Source: Bin5 sp965204705 (GTDB taxonomy: Bacteria > Chloroflexota > Anaerolineae > Caldilineales > Caldilineaceae). Taken from it: DNA of 64,000 nucleotides. A program made the position numbers and the translations under genes. Location: NCBI GenBank assembly GCA_965204705.1, contig OZ242006.1:3968001-4032000 (forward strand), given 5' to 3'. Numbering within the stretch: the stretch's first letter is position 1; each line of letters begins with the position of its first letter. Below the pieces are notes generated by a model. The model was not told the DNA's origin. It was given only the letters and a program-made list of their open reading frames with translations, and made no database searches. Shown in pieces: positions 33,800-42,665 of the stretch.

Positions 33800-35056
33800 T
33801 CAATGGAGATATAGGGACGCGACGCGTCGGAAGGTGGCGGCTCGTTCCGCTACCTCAGAAAGGTCGTCATTGATGGTAACGCCGAATGCCGAGCCTAGGC
33901 CGGCGTCCGATACGCCGATGCTGATGTTGATGGAGCGGGCCAACAGGTCGTCAGTGTGGGGCAACATGCCTTTGCCGTAACGCATAGAACCGCCCTGGTT
34001 GGCGTAGTGGGGACAGCTGAACGAGCACGACAGGGGTGTGGGCATGCGCTGTTCCAGCAGGTGTTCCATGTTGTTATAGACGTGCCAGCCGGCTTCAGCC
34101 ACTACCTTGCTATTCAACTCCGCGGCGATCTTCGCTGCGACGTCCGCGTCCGGCAAGATCACCGTCAGGATGGTGGCAACTTCCTCTTCCGGATCGAGGA
34201 CCTCACGAAACTGGAGTCCGGGGAGGTCGGAAATCGCCGCCTTGAAATGCCGCTTGCTTGTCTGCAGGCGATCGATCAGATCGGGAAGTTTGCGCAGTTG
34301 GGCCAGCAGGACGGCCGCCTGCAACTCGGTGCAGCGAAAGTCGAGTCCGAGAAAAGGGCGTTTGCCAATTTCGACACCTTGGCGAAGAGGAGAGTGGCCT
34401 TGGTCGTGGAAGGCAAAGGCCCGCTTGTACAGCTCTTCGTCGTCGGTGATCACCATGCCGCCATCGCCCGAGGTGATGGTCTTGTATATGTTGAAGCTGA
34501 AGGCGCCCACATGACCGACAGAACCGATGGGACGTCCCCGATAGGCAGCACCGAATGCCTGGCAGCAGTCTTCGATGAGAAACAGATCGTGTTCGTCGGC
34601 TATCTCCTTTAGTTCATGCAGGCGGGCCGGGTTGCCCATCATGTGGACGACCATGATGGCTTTGGTACGAGGGCTAATCTTCGCCTTGACGTCCTCCGGA
34701 TCCAGGTTAAAAGTGCGATCTATCTCAGCCAGGACGGGTACGGCGCCGGTGTAGACGATTGCCGAGATGCTGGCGACGAAGGTGAAGCCGGGGACGATTA
34801 CTTCATCGCCAGGACCTATGCCCAGAGCGGCCATCGCCGCCAAGAGGGCCGATGTGCCGGAGTTGACCGCCACCGCATAGCGCACCTGCGAATGGGCAGC
34901 GACTTCCTTCTCCAACTGGTAGACCTTGCCCTGGAATCGCGGGTCGGTCCCGTCCGCGGTCGATATGCCGTAGCGATAGAGATAGCCGGCCCGCAACACC
35001 TGCAGGACTTCCTCTATCTCTTCTTCGCCAACCAGTTCCATGCCGGGTCCGGCCAT
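33800..35056 (-). CDS. DegT/DnrJ/EryC1/StrS-family PLP aminotransferase
   Basis: 418 aa. The family makes amino-sugars or aminocyclitols from keto-sugars. It has VNSGTSALLAAMAALGIGPGDEVIVPGFTF, the Asp/Gln region LFLIEDCCQAFGAAYRG, and the PLP lysine in FSFNIYKTITSGDGGM. The C-terminal SCPHYANQGGSMRYGKGMLPHTDDLLARSINISIG also fits. GGAGGAAATAAC precedes the ATG. It lies 101 bp downstream of the M81 peptidase gene and at the end of the sugar ABC operon that starts at 40222, so the product may act on an imported sugar. Confidence 0.93.
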   Translation of the reverse strand: MAGPGMELVGEEEIEEVLQVLRAGYLYRYGISTADGTDPRFQGKVYQLEKEVAAHSQVRYAVAVNSGTSALLAAMAALGIGPGDEVIVPGFTFVASISAIVYTGAVPVLAEIDRTFNLDPEDVKAKISPRTKAIMVVHMMGNPARLHELKEIADEHDLFLIEDCCQAFGAAYRGRPIGSVGHVGAFSFNIYKTITSGDGGMVITDDEELYKRAFAFHDQGHSPLRQGVEIGKRPFLGLDFRCTELQAAVLLAQLRKLPDLIDRLQTSKRHFKAAISDLPGLQFREVLDPEEEVATILTVILPDADVAAKIAAELNSKVVAEAGWHVYNNMEHLLEQRMPTPLSCSFSCPHYANQGGSMRYGKGMLPHTDDLLARSINISIGVSDAGLGSAFGVTINDDLSEVAERAATFRRVASLYLH

Positions 35057-35157
35057 GTTATTTCCTCCTCGATTTCGCGATACCGGCCACAGCGGGTCCG
35101 GTTCAGCTGATGCACTCGAATGCGCGTCGCGAGCTCACCGGTCAGGGTCTTGAATTG

Positions 35158-36684
35158 TCAGCCACCATAGCCAGCGGTATTTGTTATCACGGGGGACCAG
35201 GCGAAGTCATCGTCCAAGGGAAAAATCGGACGCGTTACGAATCTGTAGGGGAGACGGGTGAAGTCCATGTCAGAGTACCCCGGGGTCAGGGCCAGAATCT
35301 CCCGCGGCGCGGCGTCGCGCAGTTCGGGCATTAGATAGCCCAACTTTACAACCACGATCTTGTGTTCAAGCGGCTCGATACCGGCTTTGCGGAAGTCATT
35401 CAAGGAGGAAAAAAAGATGCGTCTGTCGGCAACCAGAATGCGCACGCCGCCCGCACGTACGGTTGCCATGGAAGCATCTTTGGCACCGGGTTCGGCATGG
35501 TAGAGATGCTCCACAGTGCCGGTGACATCCACAGGGGCGCCATGTTCCGTGTCGAGTTTACCGCCTAGACTGAGCGTAACGGTGGCGCCGACGCCCGCTT
35601 CAAAGCAGACGCGCGCGGCTTGGCTGTCGGGAATGCCGGCCGCGATCGCGTCTGGAACATTTCTCTCAAGCAGGCGTGACAGAAAGTAGGGCACGTCGCC
35701 GGGTGTGCCGGCGGTGGGATTGTCCCCGGAGTCGGCAATGAATACGCAGTCTTCCTCTGCCTCAAGGGCAAGGTCGATGGCTTCATCGGCGGACGACGCA
35801 ACCTCCTGATCGAAGGAATAATTGTCGCGCTGATCCCACATGGCCTGAGCCAATCTCCTGGCCTGCCGCCGTGCATGGGGCAGGTGGGCCTCATTTTCGG
35901 CGATGACGGCGACGCTGCTGGAAGAATAGGCCGCGTCCGCCCAGCCGAAGCCTACCAGGATCTCGGCTGTTAGGATACCCGGCTGCCGTTCGATTTCTGA
36001 AACCAGTTCCAGCAGCGTTTTCATCGGATCGACGTCGGTCGTTGCCCGTTCGCCTGGCAGAATCATAGGCACGCGGACAAAGACAGGCTTTGGGCGATGC
36101 CCTTGGCGAATACAGTGCGCGAGGAGCGTCATTGCCCTTTCCAGCGTTTGAGGCGCGTCGCGGTGGGGGGCTGTACGGTACACAGTCCAGATGTCAGTCT
36201 TGTTGGCGAACTCCTCGGTCAGGTTGCCGTGCAGGTCGAACCTGGCTGAAATGAGGACGTCGTTCCCGACGACGGCTCTGATTGACCTAACCAGGTCGGT
36301 CTCCCCGCTCCATATATGCTCGACCAGGAGGGCGCCATGGAGGACCAGGCAGATGCCGTCCAGTTGGCCGGCCTGCTCGATGCCTTTGATAATCTCGTCT
36401 CGCAACTGCAGATAGACATCCTGGTCCACAGTACCAGATGGGGCGAGGCCGTTTGCGTGCAGAATTGGCACCGGTTCAACACCCAGGTCGTCCAACATTT
36501 CGGCAAGCGTCGCGTATTTCGGTCCGGCCATGGCCCCGCTTGCCGCCCCAGCCGCGTAGGGCGAGAATTGACCCTCGCTCTGCAGAATCTCCTGGCCGCG
36601 CCAGACCTGGAAATGTTCCATGGTGGTAGGAAGGGGAGACGTGTTGAGGGCTTCATGGCTGATACCGGCGATTGCGATACGCAT
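35158..36684 (-). CDS. M81-family metallopeptidase (MlrC-like)
   Basis: 508 aa. The family's named member, MlrC, degrades linearised microcystin; most members have unknown substrates. Signs are RIAIAGISHEALNTSP at the N-terminus, DLHGNLTEEF and VYRTAPHRDAPQTLERA (probable metal ligands), FADAAYSSSSVAVI-type segments, IADSGDNPTAGTPGD, and RILVADRRIFF with LTPGYSDMDF near the end. There is no signal peptide, so it acts in the cytoplasm. It sits between the ABC permease and the DegT aminotransferase on the minus strand, so it may open a cyclic or amide-linked imported compound. Confidence 0.92.
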   Translation of the reverse strand: MRIAIAGISHEALNTSPLPTTMEHFQVWRGQEILQSEGQFSPYAAGAASGAMAGPKYATLAEMLDDLGVEPVPILHANGLAPSGTVDQDVYLQLRDEIIKGIEQAGQLDGICLVLHGALLVEHIWSGETDLVRSIRAVVGNDVLISARFDLHGNLTEEFANKTDIWTVYRTAPHRDAPQTLERAMTLLAHCIRQGHRPKPVFVRVPMILPGERATTDVDPMKTLLELVSEIERQPGILTAEILVGFGWADAAYSSSSVAVIAENEAHLPHARRQARRLAQAMWDQRDNYSFDQEVASSADEAIDLALEAEEDCVFIADSGDNPTAGTPGDVPYFLSRLLERNVPDAIAAGIPDSQAARVCFEAGVGATVTLSLGGKLDTEHGAPVDVTGTVEHLYHAEPGAKDASMATVRAGGVRILVADRRIFFSSLNDFRKAGIEPLEHKIVVVKLGYLMPELRDAAPREILALTPGYSDMDFTRLPYRFVTRPIFPLDDDFAWSPVITNTAGYGG

Positions 36685-36910
36685 TGTTGATTTCCCATGC
36701 TATGGAGGAGTCAGGAGCTGTTGAAGGCCTCTGGCTCCTGCGATCTCCGATGCAGAAGTGGTCAGAGCAGCATCGGCTATGGTCTCTGAACGGCGCTGTC
36801 GATGGTCAACTTGAAAATCCGGTCTGCACTCGGTTCCATAGAGCTGGAACACGATTCACGCGCCCTGAAGTGAGATTGCCGCACAACGGGCGCGCCGCGG
36901 TTGGTGAAGG

Positions 36911-37774
36911 CTACTTGACAGCTCCGCTGGTCATGCCCTGAACTACCCAACGTTGGAAAATGACAAATATGATCATCAGAGGGAGACTGGTAATGGTTGA
37001 GAGAGCCATTATCGAATTCCAGTCCCTGACAAATTGACCAAAAAATGCAGCCAAGCCGATAGTGAGCGGCTGGGCGTCGGGTGTGTCGGTCAACGTCACT
37101 GCCAGGAGGAATTCGTTCCAGGCGAAGATGAAGGCGAAGGTGCCGGTACTCACTATACCCGGGACTGTAAGTGGCACGAGGATTTTCCACATCGCCTGCT
37201 GGCGCGTGCAGCCATCGATCATAGCAGCTTCTTCGAGATCGATGGGGATGGCATCCATGTAACCCTTCAAGAGCCAGATACTAATGGGCAGAATAAAGGC
37301 AGTATTGACGATTATCAGTCCGAAGAGGGTGTCGTAGAATCCGACGAGATGCGCGAGCCGGAAGTAGGGGACAATGAGAGTCACTGTTGGCAGCATGAGT
37401 AGGGCCATGATGCCCAGCAGCATGATACGGCCCCCTCCCATGTTGAAGCGTGAGAAGCCGTAGGCAGCCAGAAGACCAAGGATGATAGTGATGAACAGGG
37501 TTGACAGGGCAAGAATGACACTGTTTCTGAAATACCCTCGGTACAACTCATTTTCGATCAGCGACGCCATGTATTCGAAGGTGAGTTGACTGGGGTCGAG
37601 CTGCGGAGGATAGGTTAGCACCTCTTTGATAGGACGAAGCGCTGCGTTAACCATCCAGACGACCGGCGTCAGAATGATTACAGCTGCCAGGATCGTTAAG
37701 CCGACGATGATGACCTGGTGAATCAGATAGCGGGATCGAATGCGCTGGCTAAAAGCTTGTTTCACCGGCCTCAC
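36911..37774 (-). CDS. Sugar ABC transporter permease, MalG-like
   Basis: 287 aa with six membrane helices (first: VIIVGLTILAAVIILTPVVWMV). The coupling loop is DLEEAAMIDGCTRQQAMWKILVPLTVPG and the C-terminus QRWVVQGMTSGAVK. The frame opens with GTG at 37774, overlapping the MalF-like gene by 26 nt; a GTG at 37765 has better spacing from GAGGGA. It pairs with the permease at 37749-38732. Confidence 0.93.
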   Translation of the reverse strand: MRPVKQAFSQRIRSRYLIHQVIIVGLTILAAVIILTPVVWMVNAALRPIKEVLTYPPQLDPSQLTFEYMASLIENELYRGYFRNSVILALSTLFITIILGLLAAYGFSRFNMGGGRIMLLGIMALLMLPTVTLIVPYFRLAHLVGFYDTLFGLIIVNTAFILPISIWLLKGYMDAIPIDLEEAAMIDGCTRQQAMWKILVPLTVPGIVSTGTFAFIFAWNEFLLAVTLTDTPDAQPLTIGLAAFFGQFVRDWNSIMALSTITSLPLMIIFVIFQRWVVQGMTSGAVK

Positions 37775-38732
37775 TCCCTCGAGACAGCAGCCTCAAATAG
37801 ATGATGATCAAGATAGCCAACATAACCAGCATCAAAGTACTGATCGCCGCGCCATAGCCAAGGTTTCCGTCGAGCAGGGCGGTCTTGTAGATGTAATATG
37901 CTACGGTTTCGGTGCTTCTTAGCGGGCCCCCCTTGGTCAGCATGCGGATCAGGTCAACATGGCCAACTGTCGTGATGATGTCGATTGTCGATATGGCGAT
38001 AAGAATGGGACGCAGCTGGGGCAGTGTAATATGCCAGAAGCGCTTCCATGCATTTGCCCCGTCAACCTTGGCGGCTTCGTACAGTTCGGCAGGAATCGCT
38101 TGCAGGCCGCCGAGGATGATGATCATATAGAAGGGATATGACTTCCAGGTATTCACGGCGACGACCGAGGCCATAGCCAGACCTGATTTGGCCAGGAATT
38201 CGATGGGCGCGTCCTGACCAAGGCCCCCCACCCACAGGTAGTTCAGAAGGCCGAAAGGGTGGTAAAGCAGGGTCCACATCAGGCCAGAGGCGGCCGTCGA
38301 AAAGACCCATGGCAGAATCAACAGCCCACGCATAAAGTTTCTGAAAGTCGTGTTAAACCAGGTTTCATTCAGGAGCAGCGCCAGCCCCATGCCGATAGAG
38401 ATATGTAGAATAACGGAGGCTGCGGTGAAAATAACTACGTTCTTAAGACTGTTCCAGAACCACTGGTCCTGGACGAGGGAAAAATAGTGTTGCAGGCCGA
38501 CAAAATGGATGAATCCGGCGTCGACATCGGTCATACTCATTTGAAGTGTGCGGATAAGAGGGAAGATGCTGACGAGGAGCAGAAACAGGATGGCCGGCGC
38601 TACGAAGAAGTAACCGTTGAGCTGGCGCCGGGTCATTTTGCGGCGCACAGGTTCCGGAAGCGGCAATTCGGCTGCGGCGGTCGTTTCGGACGGCTGCGCT
38701 GCGGTTGAGCGAGTCGTCCTGATTGCAGGCAT
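37749..38732 (-). CDS. Sugar ABC transporter permease, MalF-like
   Basis: 327 aa. A 35-residue Ala/Pro-rich cytoplasmic tail is followed by the helix LNGYFFVAPAILFLLLVSIFPLI, a further five helices, and the coupling loop ELYEAAKVDGANAWKRFWHITLPQLRPI. AGAGGAAATCGA precedes the ATG. It is downstream of the binding protein (38906-40222), 173 bp away. Confidence 0.94.
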   Translation of the reverse strand: MPAIRTTRSTAAQPSETTAAAELPLPEPVRRKMTRRQLNGYFFVAPAILFLLLVSIFPLIRTLQMSMTDVDAGFIHFVGLQHYFSLVQDQWFWNSLKNVVIFTAASVILHISIGMGLALLLNETWFNTTFRNFMRGLLILPWVFSTAASGLMWTLLYHPFGLLNYLWVGGLGQDAPIEFLAKSGLAMASVVAVNTWKSYPFYMIIILGGLQAIPAELYEAAKVDGANAWKRFWHITLPQLRPILIAISTIDIITTVGHVDLIRMLTKGGPLRSTETVAYYIYKTALLDGNLGYGAAISTLMLVMLAILIIIYLRLLSRGSEAGETSF

Positions 38733-38905
38733 TCGATTTCCTCTGATTTACAGTTGTGATTTCGCCGCTTATGCGAGCTGACACTAGCCGCTTGCAGGTC
38801 GGGCGGGGGTACCTGATCGGCCATACAGTGCGGGTGGGCCCTCTATGACCCCAGCAGATTTTGCTGAAAGTGAAGCCATAGAGGGCCGATTCCTGACGCT
38901 ACCCT

Positions 38906-40222
38906 TTACTGGGCGTTGTCCAACTCCGTTTGCCAGATTGCTGCTGCTTCATCCAGCGCGGTCTGAGCATCCTTTTCGCCAGCGAGGACTTGCTGGAAGG
39001 CCTGCTGGAATGCATCTCTAAGCTTCTGGGCTTCGGGAAGGGGGGAGAAGAGGATGTTGTGCTCCGGATCCTGGTTGGCGAAGTCGGGGACGTACTTCAG
39101 CATGGGATCGTCAGAGGTTTCGAGCGAAGCAACCGCTGCATTAGTGGCCCAGAGCAGGCTGACCTGCTTGGTCATGTTGAGCGATACTTCGTCGGAGTAG
39201 ATGTACTTGAAGAACTCCCAGGCCTCTTCTTTGTGCGGCGAGTTGGCGGCAATGCCCATGCCGCTGCAGGCCCAGGAGTAGCCGCCGGTCTTGTGCCGCC
39301 AGGCGGGCGCATAGGCCATCTTGATGTCGGGGTCGATCTGCTTGGCTTTTGTCCAGATGAAAGGACCGTCAATGATGGCAGAGGTCTGACCGCTGGCCAC
39401 GAACTCAAGCATCAGGGCCTGATCTTCACCAAACGAGCCGGGCACGACCAGGCCCATGTCGTAGAAGTCCTTCCACCACTGCATCGCGGCGACGCCTTCA
39501 GGTGAGTTAAAGGCCACGTTGCCGTCTGCATCCAGCATCTGGCCGCCTTCCTGCGCCAGGCGGAAGTTGAAGTAGCGAAGCAGCAGGAAGCCGCCGTCCT
39601 GCAGAGGCATACTCATACCGTAGGATCCTGCATCCTCATCGCGCAGGGCCTGCAGCACCTCTACGAACTCGTCCCAGTTGGTTGGGGGCTCGAGTCCCTT
39701 TTCGGCGAAGACGTCAACGTTGTAGGCGAACTGGTAGGGAATGAGGTAGAGGCATAGACCCCTGGTTTTGCCGAGGAAGTTCATGGGCGTGGTAGCAGTT
39801 AGTTTGGCAGCAAAGTCGGGGTCGTCATCCAACCACGGGGTGAGATCTTCGATGAATCCCTGCTTGGTCAGACTCGCGATCCAGGTTGACTCTGTGCCGA
39901 AGAGATCGTAGGTTTCGCTCCCGCCGGCGGCAGCGGCCTGGAGCTTGCCGGCCATTTCGGGCCAGGGAACGTCGATCACTTTGACTTTAATGTTGGGATG
40001 GGCGGCTTCAAAGTCGGCGATGAGTTGGCCGTGGTTATCCGGCCCCCATTCATTGACCCACCACTGAAGCCAGGTAATTTCTACAACTTCGTCTTCCATG
40101 GCCTCGCCGGAGCCAGCTGAGGCTCCGCCGGCCTCCGGTGCGGGCCCGGCCACGCAGGCAGAAAGCACGACGGCCAAGACCAGCAGGGCTGCCAGTAATG
40201 GGAGTTGAGTAAGTTTGCGCAT
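38906..40222 (-). CDS. Family 1 sugar-binding lipoprotein of ABC importer
   Basis: 438 aa from ATG 40222 (MRKLTQLPLLAALLVLAVVLSAC), with AGGAGG upstream; a longer start at 40288 would add a non-signal segment. This is a Sec-type lipoprotein signal with lipobox LSAC, unlike the Tat type at 27876. The mature part has VEITWLQWWVNEWGPDNHGQLIADFEAAHPNIKVKVIDVPW, then FGTESTWIASLTKQGFIEDLTPWL, the usual family 1 pattern. It is the first gene of the operon with permeases, M81 peptidase and DegT aminotransferase. Confidence 0.95.
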   Translation of the reverse strand: MRKLTQLPLLAALLVLAVVLSACVAGPAPEAGGASAGSGEAMEDEVVEITWLQWWVNEWGPDNHGQLIADFEAAHPNIKVKVIDVPWPEMAGKLQAAAAGGSETYDLFGTESTWIASLTKQGFIEDLTPWLDDDPDFAAKLTATTPMNFLGKTRGLCLYLIPYQFAYNVDVFAEKGLEPPTNWDEFVEVLQALRDEDAGSYGMSMPLQDGGFLLLRYFNFRLAQEGGQMLDADGNVAFNSPEGVAAMQWWKDFYDMGLVVPGSFGEDQALMLEFVASGQTSAIIDGPFIWTKAKQIDPDIKMAYAPAWRHKTGGYSWACSGMGIAANSPHKEEAWEFFKYIYSDEVSLNMTKQVSLLWATNAAVASLETSDDPMLKYVPDFANQDPEHNILFSPLPEAQKLRDAFQQAFQQVLAGEKDAQTALDEAAAIWQTELDNAQ

Positions 40223-40449
40223 GCGGTTCCTCCTCAGGAGTGAAGTACAGATTGGTGTAGGGGTTTCTCTTAGACGGATGTTGCTCATACGTGCCCTGGC
40301 AGTACGACGAACTGCCGTCGTCTACGAGCCGCGAGCTCTATAGTAGGTAGGCAACCTGCGCTCAGGAAGAAGGCAAATGGGTTGGCGCGAGCAAGCAAGT
40401 TCAGAGAAGCAACCGCTCGCGACAGTACTGAGATGGTGACTGCGGCAAT

Positions 40450-40478
40450 CTTATACTACAGCCGTGCAGAGGCGTCAA
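40450..40478 (-). promoter_or_regulatory. Promoter of the sugar ABC/M81/DegT operon
   Basis: Minus strand: TTGACG (40478-40473), 17-bp spacer, TATAAG (40455-40450). The expected start is near 40443, giving a leader of about 220 nt. Confidence 0.75.
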
Positions 40479-40829
40479 GCAGGATTTTCGCGTCAACTTC
40501 GACCCCGCGTTTCATGCGCGCCAGCGCCGGGGATGGTGAAAATGCCGTCGAGTCAGAACGGCGCGGCAGGTCGAATGCCTGGGTCCGGGTCCCGTGTATG
40601 CGCCGCCTCGCCCAGGAGATCAAGAAATGGCAGACGTTTCGGGCAGAACCGTCCAACTGCTTTTTGCCGTGAGGTAGACTGAACGCCTTTCGGCATCCTT
40701 CGAATTTGTCGTTTCGCTGGCGGTGCCAATATGGTGGAGCTTAGGTAGGATCCACTTTGAGGCAGGCCTTCGAACGGATTGAAGCGGCTTGGGTTAGACT
40801 TTCGCATGAATGGCAGGAGTAGCTCCGAT
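40479..40829. other. Intergenic region between the ABC promoter and the GNAT gene
   Basis: No credible gene on either strand, and no clear promoter for the GNAT gene. Short frames here are shadows without ribosome sites. Confidence 0.5.
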
Positions 40830-41420
40830 ATGAACAGTCTTTCCGTTCGAAAGTTACAGTTTCGCCCGGTGACTGAGGAGCGTCTTCCCGATCTGGCCAA
40901 GTTCTCGCAGTGCTATGGGAAATTCCGCTACTGCTCCTGTATGCGCTGGCGTCTGGCCAGCTCCGCTTATCGCCGATCGACCAAAGAGGAAAGAGTGGTC
41001 GCCCTCGAGGAGATAGTGCGCGCGGGGACACCTGTAGGGATACTGGGTTACTTCGAAGATGAGCCTGTGGCCTGGTGTTCGGTCGCGCCGCGGGAGACAT
41101 ACGCGGCGTTGGAAAGGTACCGCGCGCTGCCGAGTATCGATGATACTCCGGTCTGGTCGGTGGTCTGTCTATTCGTTGACCGCCGTTTCCGCCGCCAAGG
41201 GTTGACGGAGTCTCTGTTGAGAGCCGCGGTCGACTATGCTCGCGCCCATAACGCTCCTGCCGTCGAAGGCTATCCGGTTGAGCCGGATGCCCCTTCGTAC
41301 AAATACATGGGAACGCCTGACAGTTTTCACAGGGCCGGCTTTATGGAAGTGACGCCGGCGGGTCAGAAGAGAGTTGTGATGCGCTACGACTTAGGCTTCG
41401 GGAATCGGCTGGAATCTTGA
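40830..41420 (+). CDS. GNAT-family N-acetyltransferase
   Basis: 196 aa from ATG 40830 (MNSLSVRKLQFRPVTEERL) with AGGAG 10 nt upstream; starts at 40779 or 40806 are possible. It transfers an acetyl group from acetyl-CoA. The acetyl-CoA loop is VDRRFRRQGLTESLLRAAVDYAR (R-x-x-G/A). The N-terminal YCSCMRWRL and the late EGYPVEPDAPSYKYMGTPDSFHRAGFMEV are typical of one GNAT subgroup found in many soil bacteria. The substrate is unknown. It stands before the dehydrogenase gene, on the same strand. Confidence 0.87.
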   Translation: MNSLSVRKLQFRPVTEERLPDLAKFSQCYGKFRYCSCMRWRLASSAYRRSTKEERVVALEEIVRAGTPVGILGYFEDEPVAWCSVAPRETYAALERYRALPSIDDTPVWSVVCLFVDRRFRRQGLTESLLRAAVDYARAHNAPAVEGYPVEPDAPSYKYMGTPDSFHRAGFMEVTPAGQKRVVMRYDLGFGNRLES

Positions 41421-41500
41421 CATTGTTGTGTGCACAATCTATTCTTCCTGGGCTGTTCTTCCACCGTGGCCCAACATATCGAAAAGCCGGAGCAGAATCC

Positions 41501-42487
41501 ATGACCTCTTCTGAATTTACTCACATCTGGAGCGAGGCACCACAGTTATCGGACGCCCTGTCTTCAATTCCACCTTCGGTCACACGCCTGATCGCGGACC
41601 CGGCAGACCCTGTGGGCAGCGCCGAACCGGCCCAGGCGATTCTGGCCGCATCAGCCCTCCGCTACAATGATGAAGTCTTTGACCGGTTGCCCAATCTGCG
41701 TATTCTTGTGCGCACCGGGATCGGCATTGACAACGTTGACCTGGACGCGGCCACGCGGCATCACGTCGTCTTTTGCAATACGCCGGACGGTCCAACAGAA
41801 TCGACAGCCGAACACACGGTGGCCCTGATGCTGGCGGTGGCGAAGCAGGTCAAGCCGGGGATGGAGCAGCTGGCCGCGGGTGACTTTGCGCCAAGGGCGG
41901 TGCCGATGGGCACGGAGCTGATGGGCAAGACGCTCGGGCTGGTCGGGCTGGGCCGGGTTGGCGGACGGGTGGCCAGCATCTGCGGACGGGGATTCGATAT
42001 GCGAGTGCTGGCGTTCGATCCCTACATCACAGCGGAACGGGCGGCGGAGATTGGCGTCGAACAGGCTGATCTGGACACGGTCATCGGCAGCGCCGACTTT
42101 CTGAGTCTGCACGCGCCTTCCACGCCGGAGACCCGCCATCTGATGAATGCCGACCGTTTCGCGCAGATGAAGTCAGAGGCGATATTGCTCAATCTGGCGC
42201 GCGGTCCGCTGGTGGACGAAGATGCGCTGTTGGAGGCATTGGACAATGGCCAAATTCGCGGGGCGGGGCTTGACGTGTTTGACCCTGAGCCGCTTCCCGT
42301 CTCTTCGCGGCTGCGCACGCACCCCAAAATCGTAGCAACCCCGCACTCGGCGACAACTACGATCGAAGGCCGCGGGCGTATTGAGCATATGGCTGTGGCC
42401 GCGGTGCTCGACTTCTTCAGTGGCAAGCAGCCGAAGGATATCTGCAACCCGGCTGTGTTGGAGTATGTGCAGTTCGGCGGCAGTTGA
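41501..42487 (+). CDS. D-isomer 2-hydroxyacid dehydrogenase (phosphoglycerate dehydrogenase-like)
   Basis: 328 aa from ATG 41501 (MTSSEFTHIWSEAP), with GGAG upstream; an in-frame codon at 41417 is far upstream. It is an NAD-dependent dehydrogenase with the substrate-binding VRTGIGIDNVDLDAA, the Rossmann GLVGLGRVGGRVA, catalytic Arg in LNLARGPLVDEDALLEAL, the Glu in FDPEPLP, and His in TPHSATTT. It lacks the ACT domain of biosynthetic SerA and so is a shorter relative; substrates may be sugar or hydroxy acids. Confidence 0.92.
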   Translation: MTSSEFTHIWSEAPQLSDALSSIPPSVTRLIADPADPVGSAEPAQAILAASALRYNDEVFDRLPNLRILVRTGIGIDNVDLDAATRHHVVFCNTPDGPTESTAEHTVALMLAVAKQVKPGMEQLAAGDFAPRAVPMGTELMGKTLGLVGLGRVGGRVASICGRGFDMRVLAFDPYITAERAAEIGVEQADLDTVIGSADFLSLHAPSTPETRHLMNADRFAQMKSEAILLNLARGPLVDEDALLEALDNGQIRGAGLDVFDPEPLPVSSRLRTHPKIVATPHSATTTIEGRGRIEHMAVAAVLDFFSGKQPKDICNPAVLEYVQFGGS

Positions 42488-42665
42488 ACGGGAGATCAAC
42501 GCTCCCAGGCGAAGCCGAGCGGCCATGAGGAGAGGAAGTGCTCTTCGCAGTTTAACGACACCTCGCCACTGAATCCCCGTTCAAGACTGATGCGGCAGGG
42601 AACTGTTCTTCAGAAGGTCCGGAAGGTTGCCGGCGTATGCCTCATTGTTCTGAGGGCCAGCGAGT

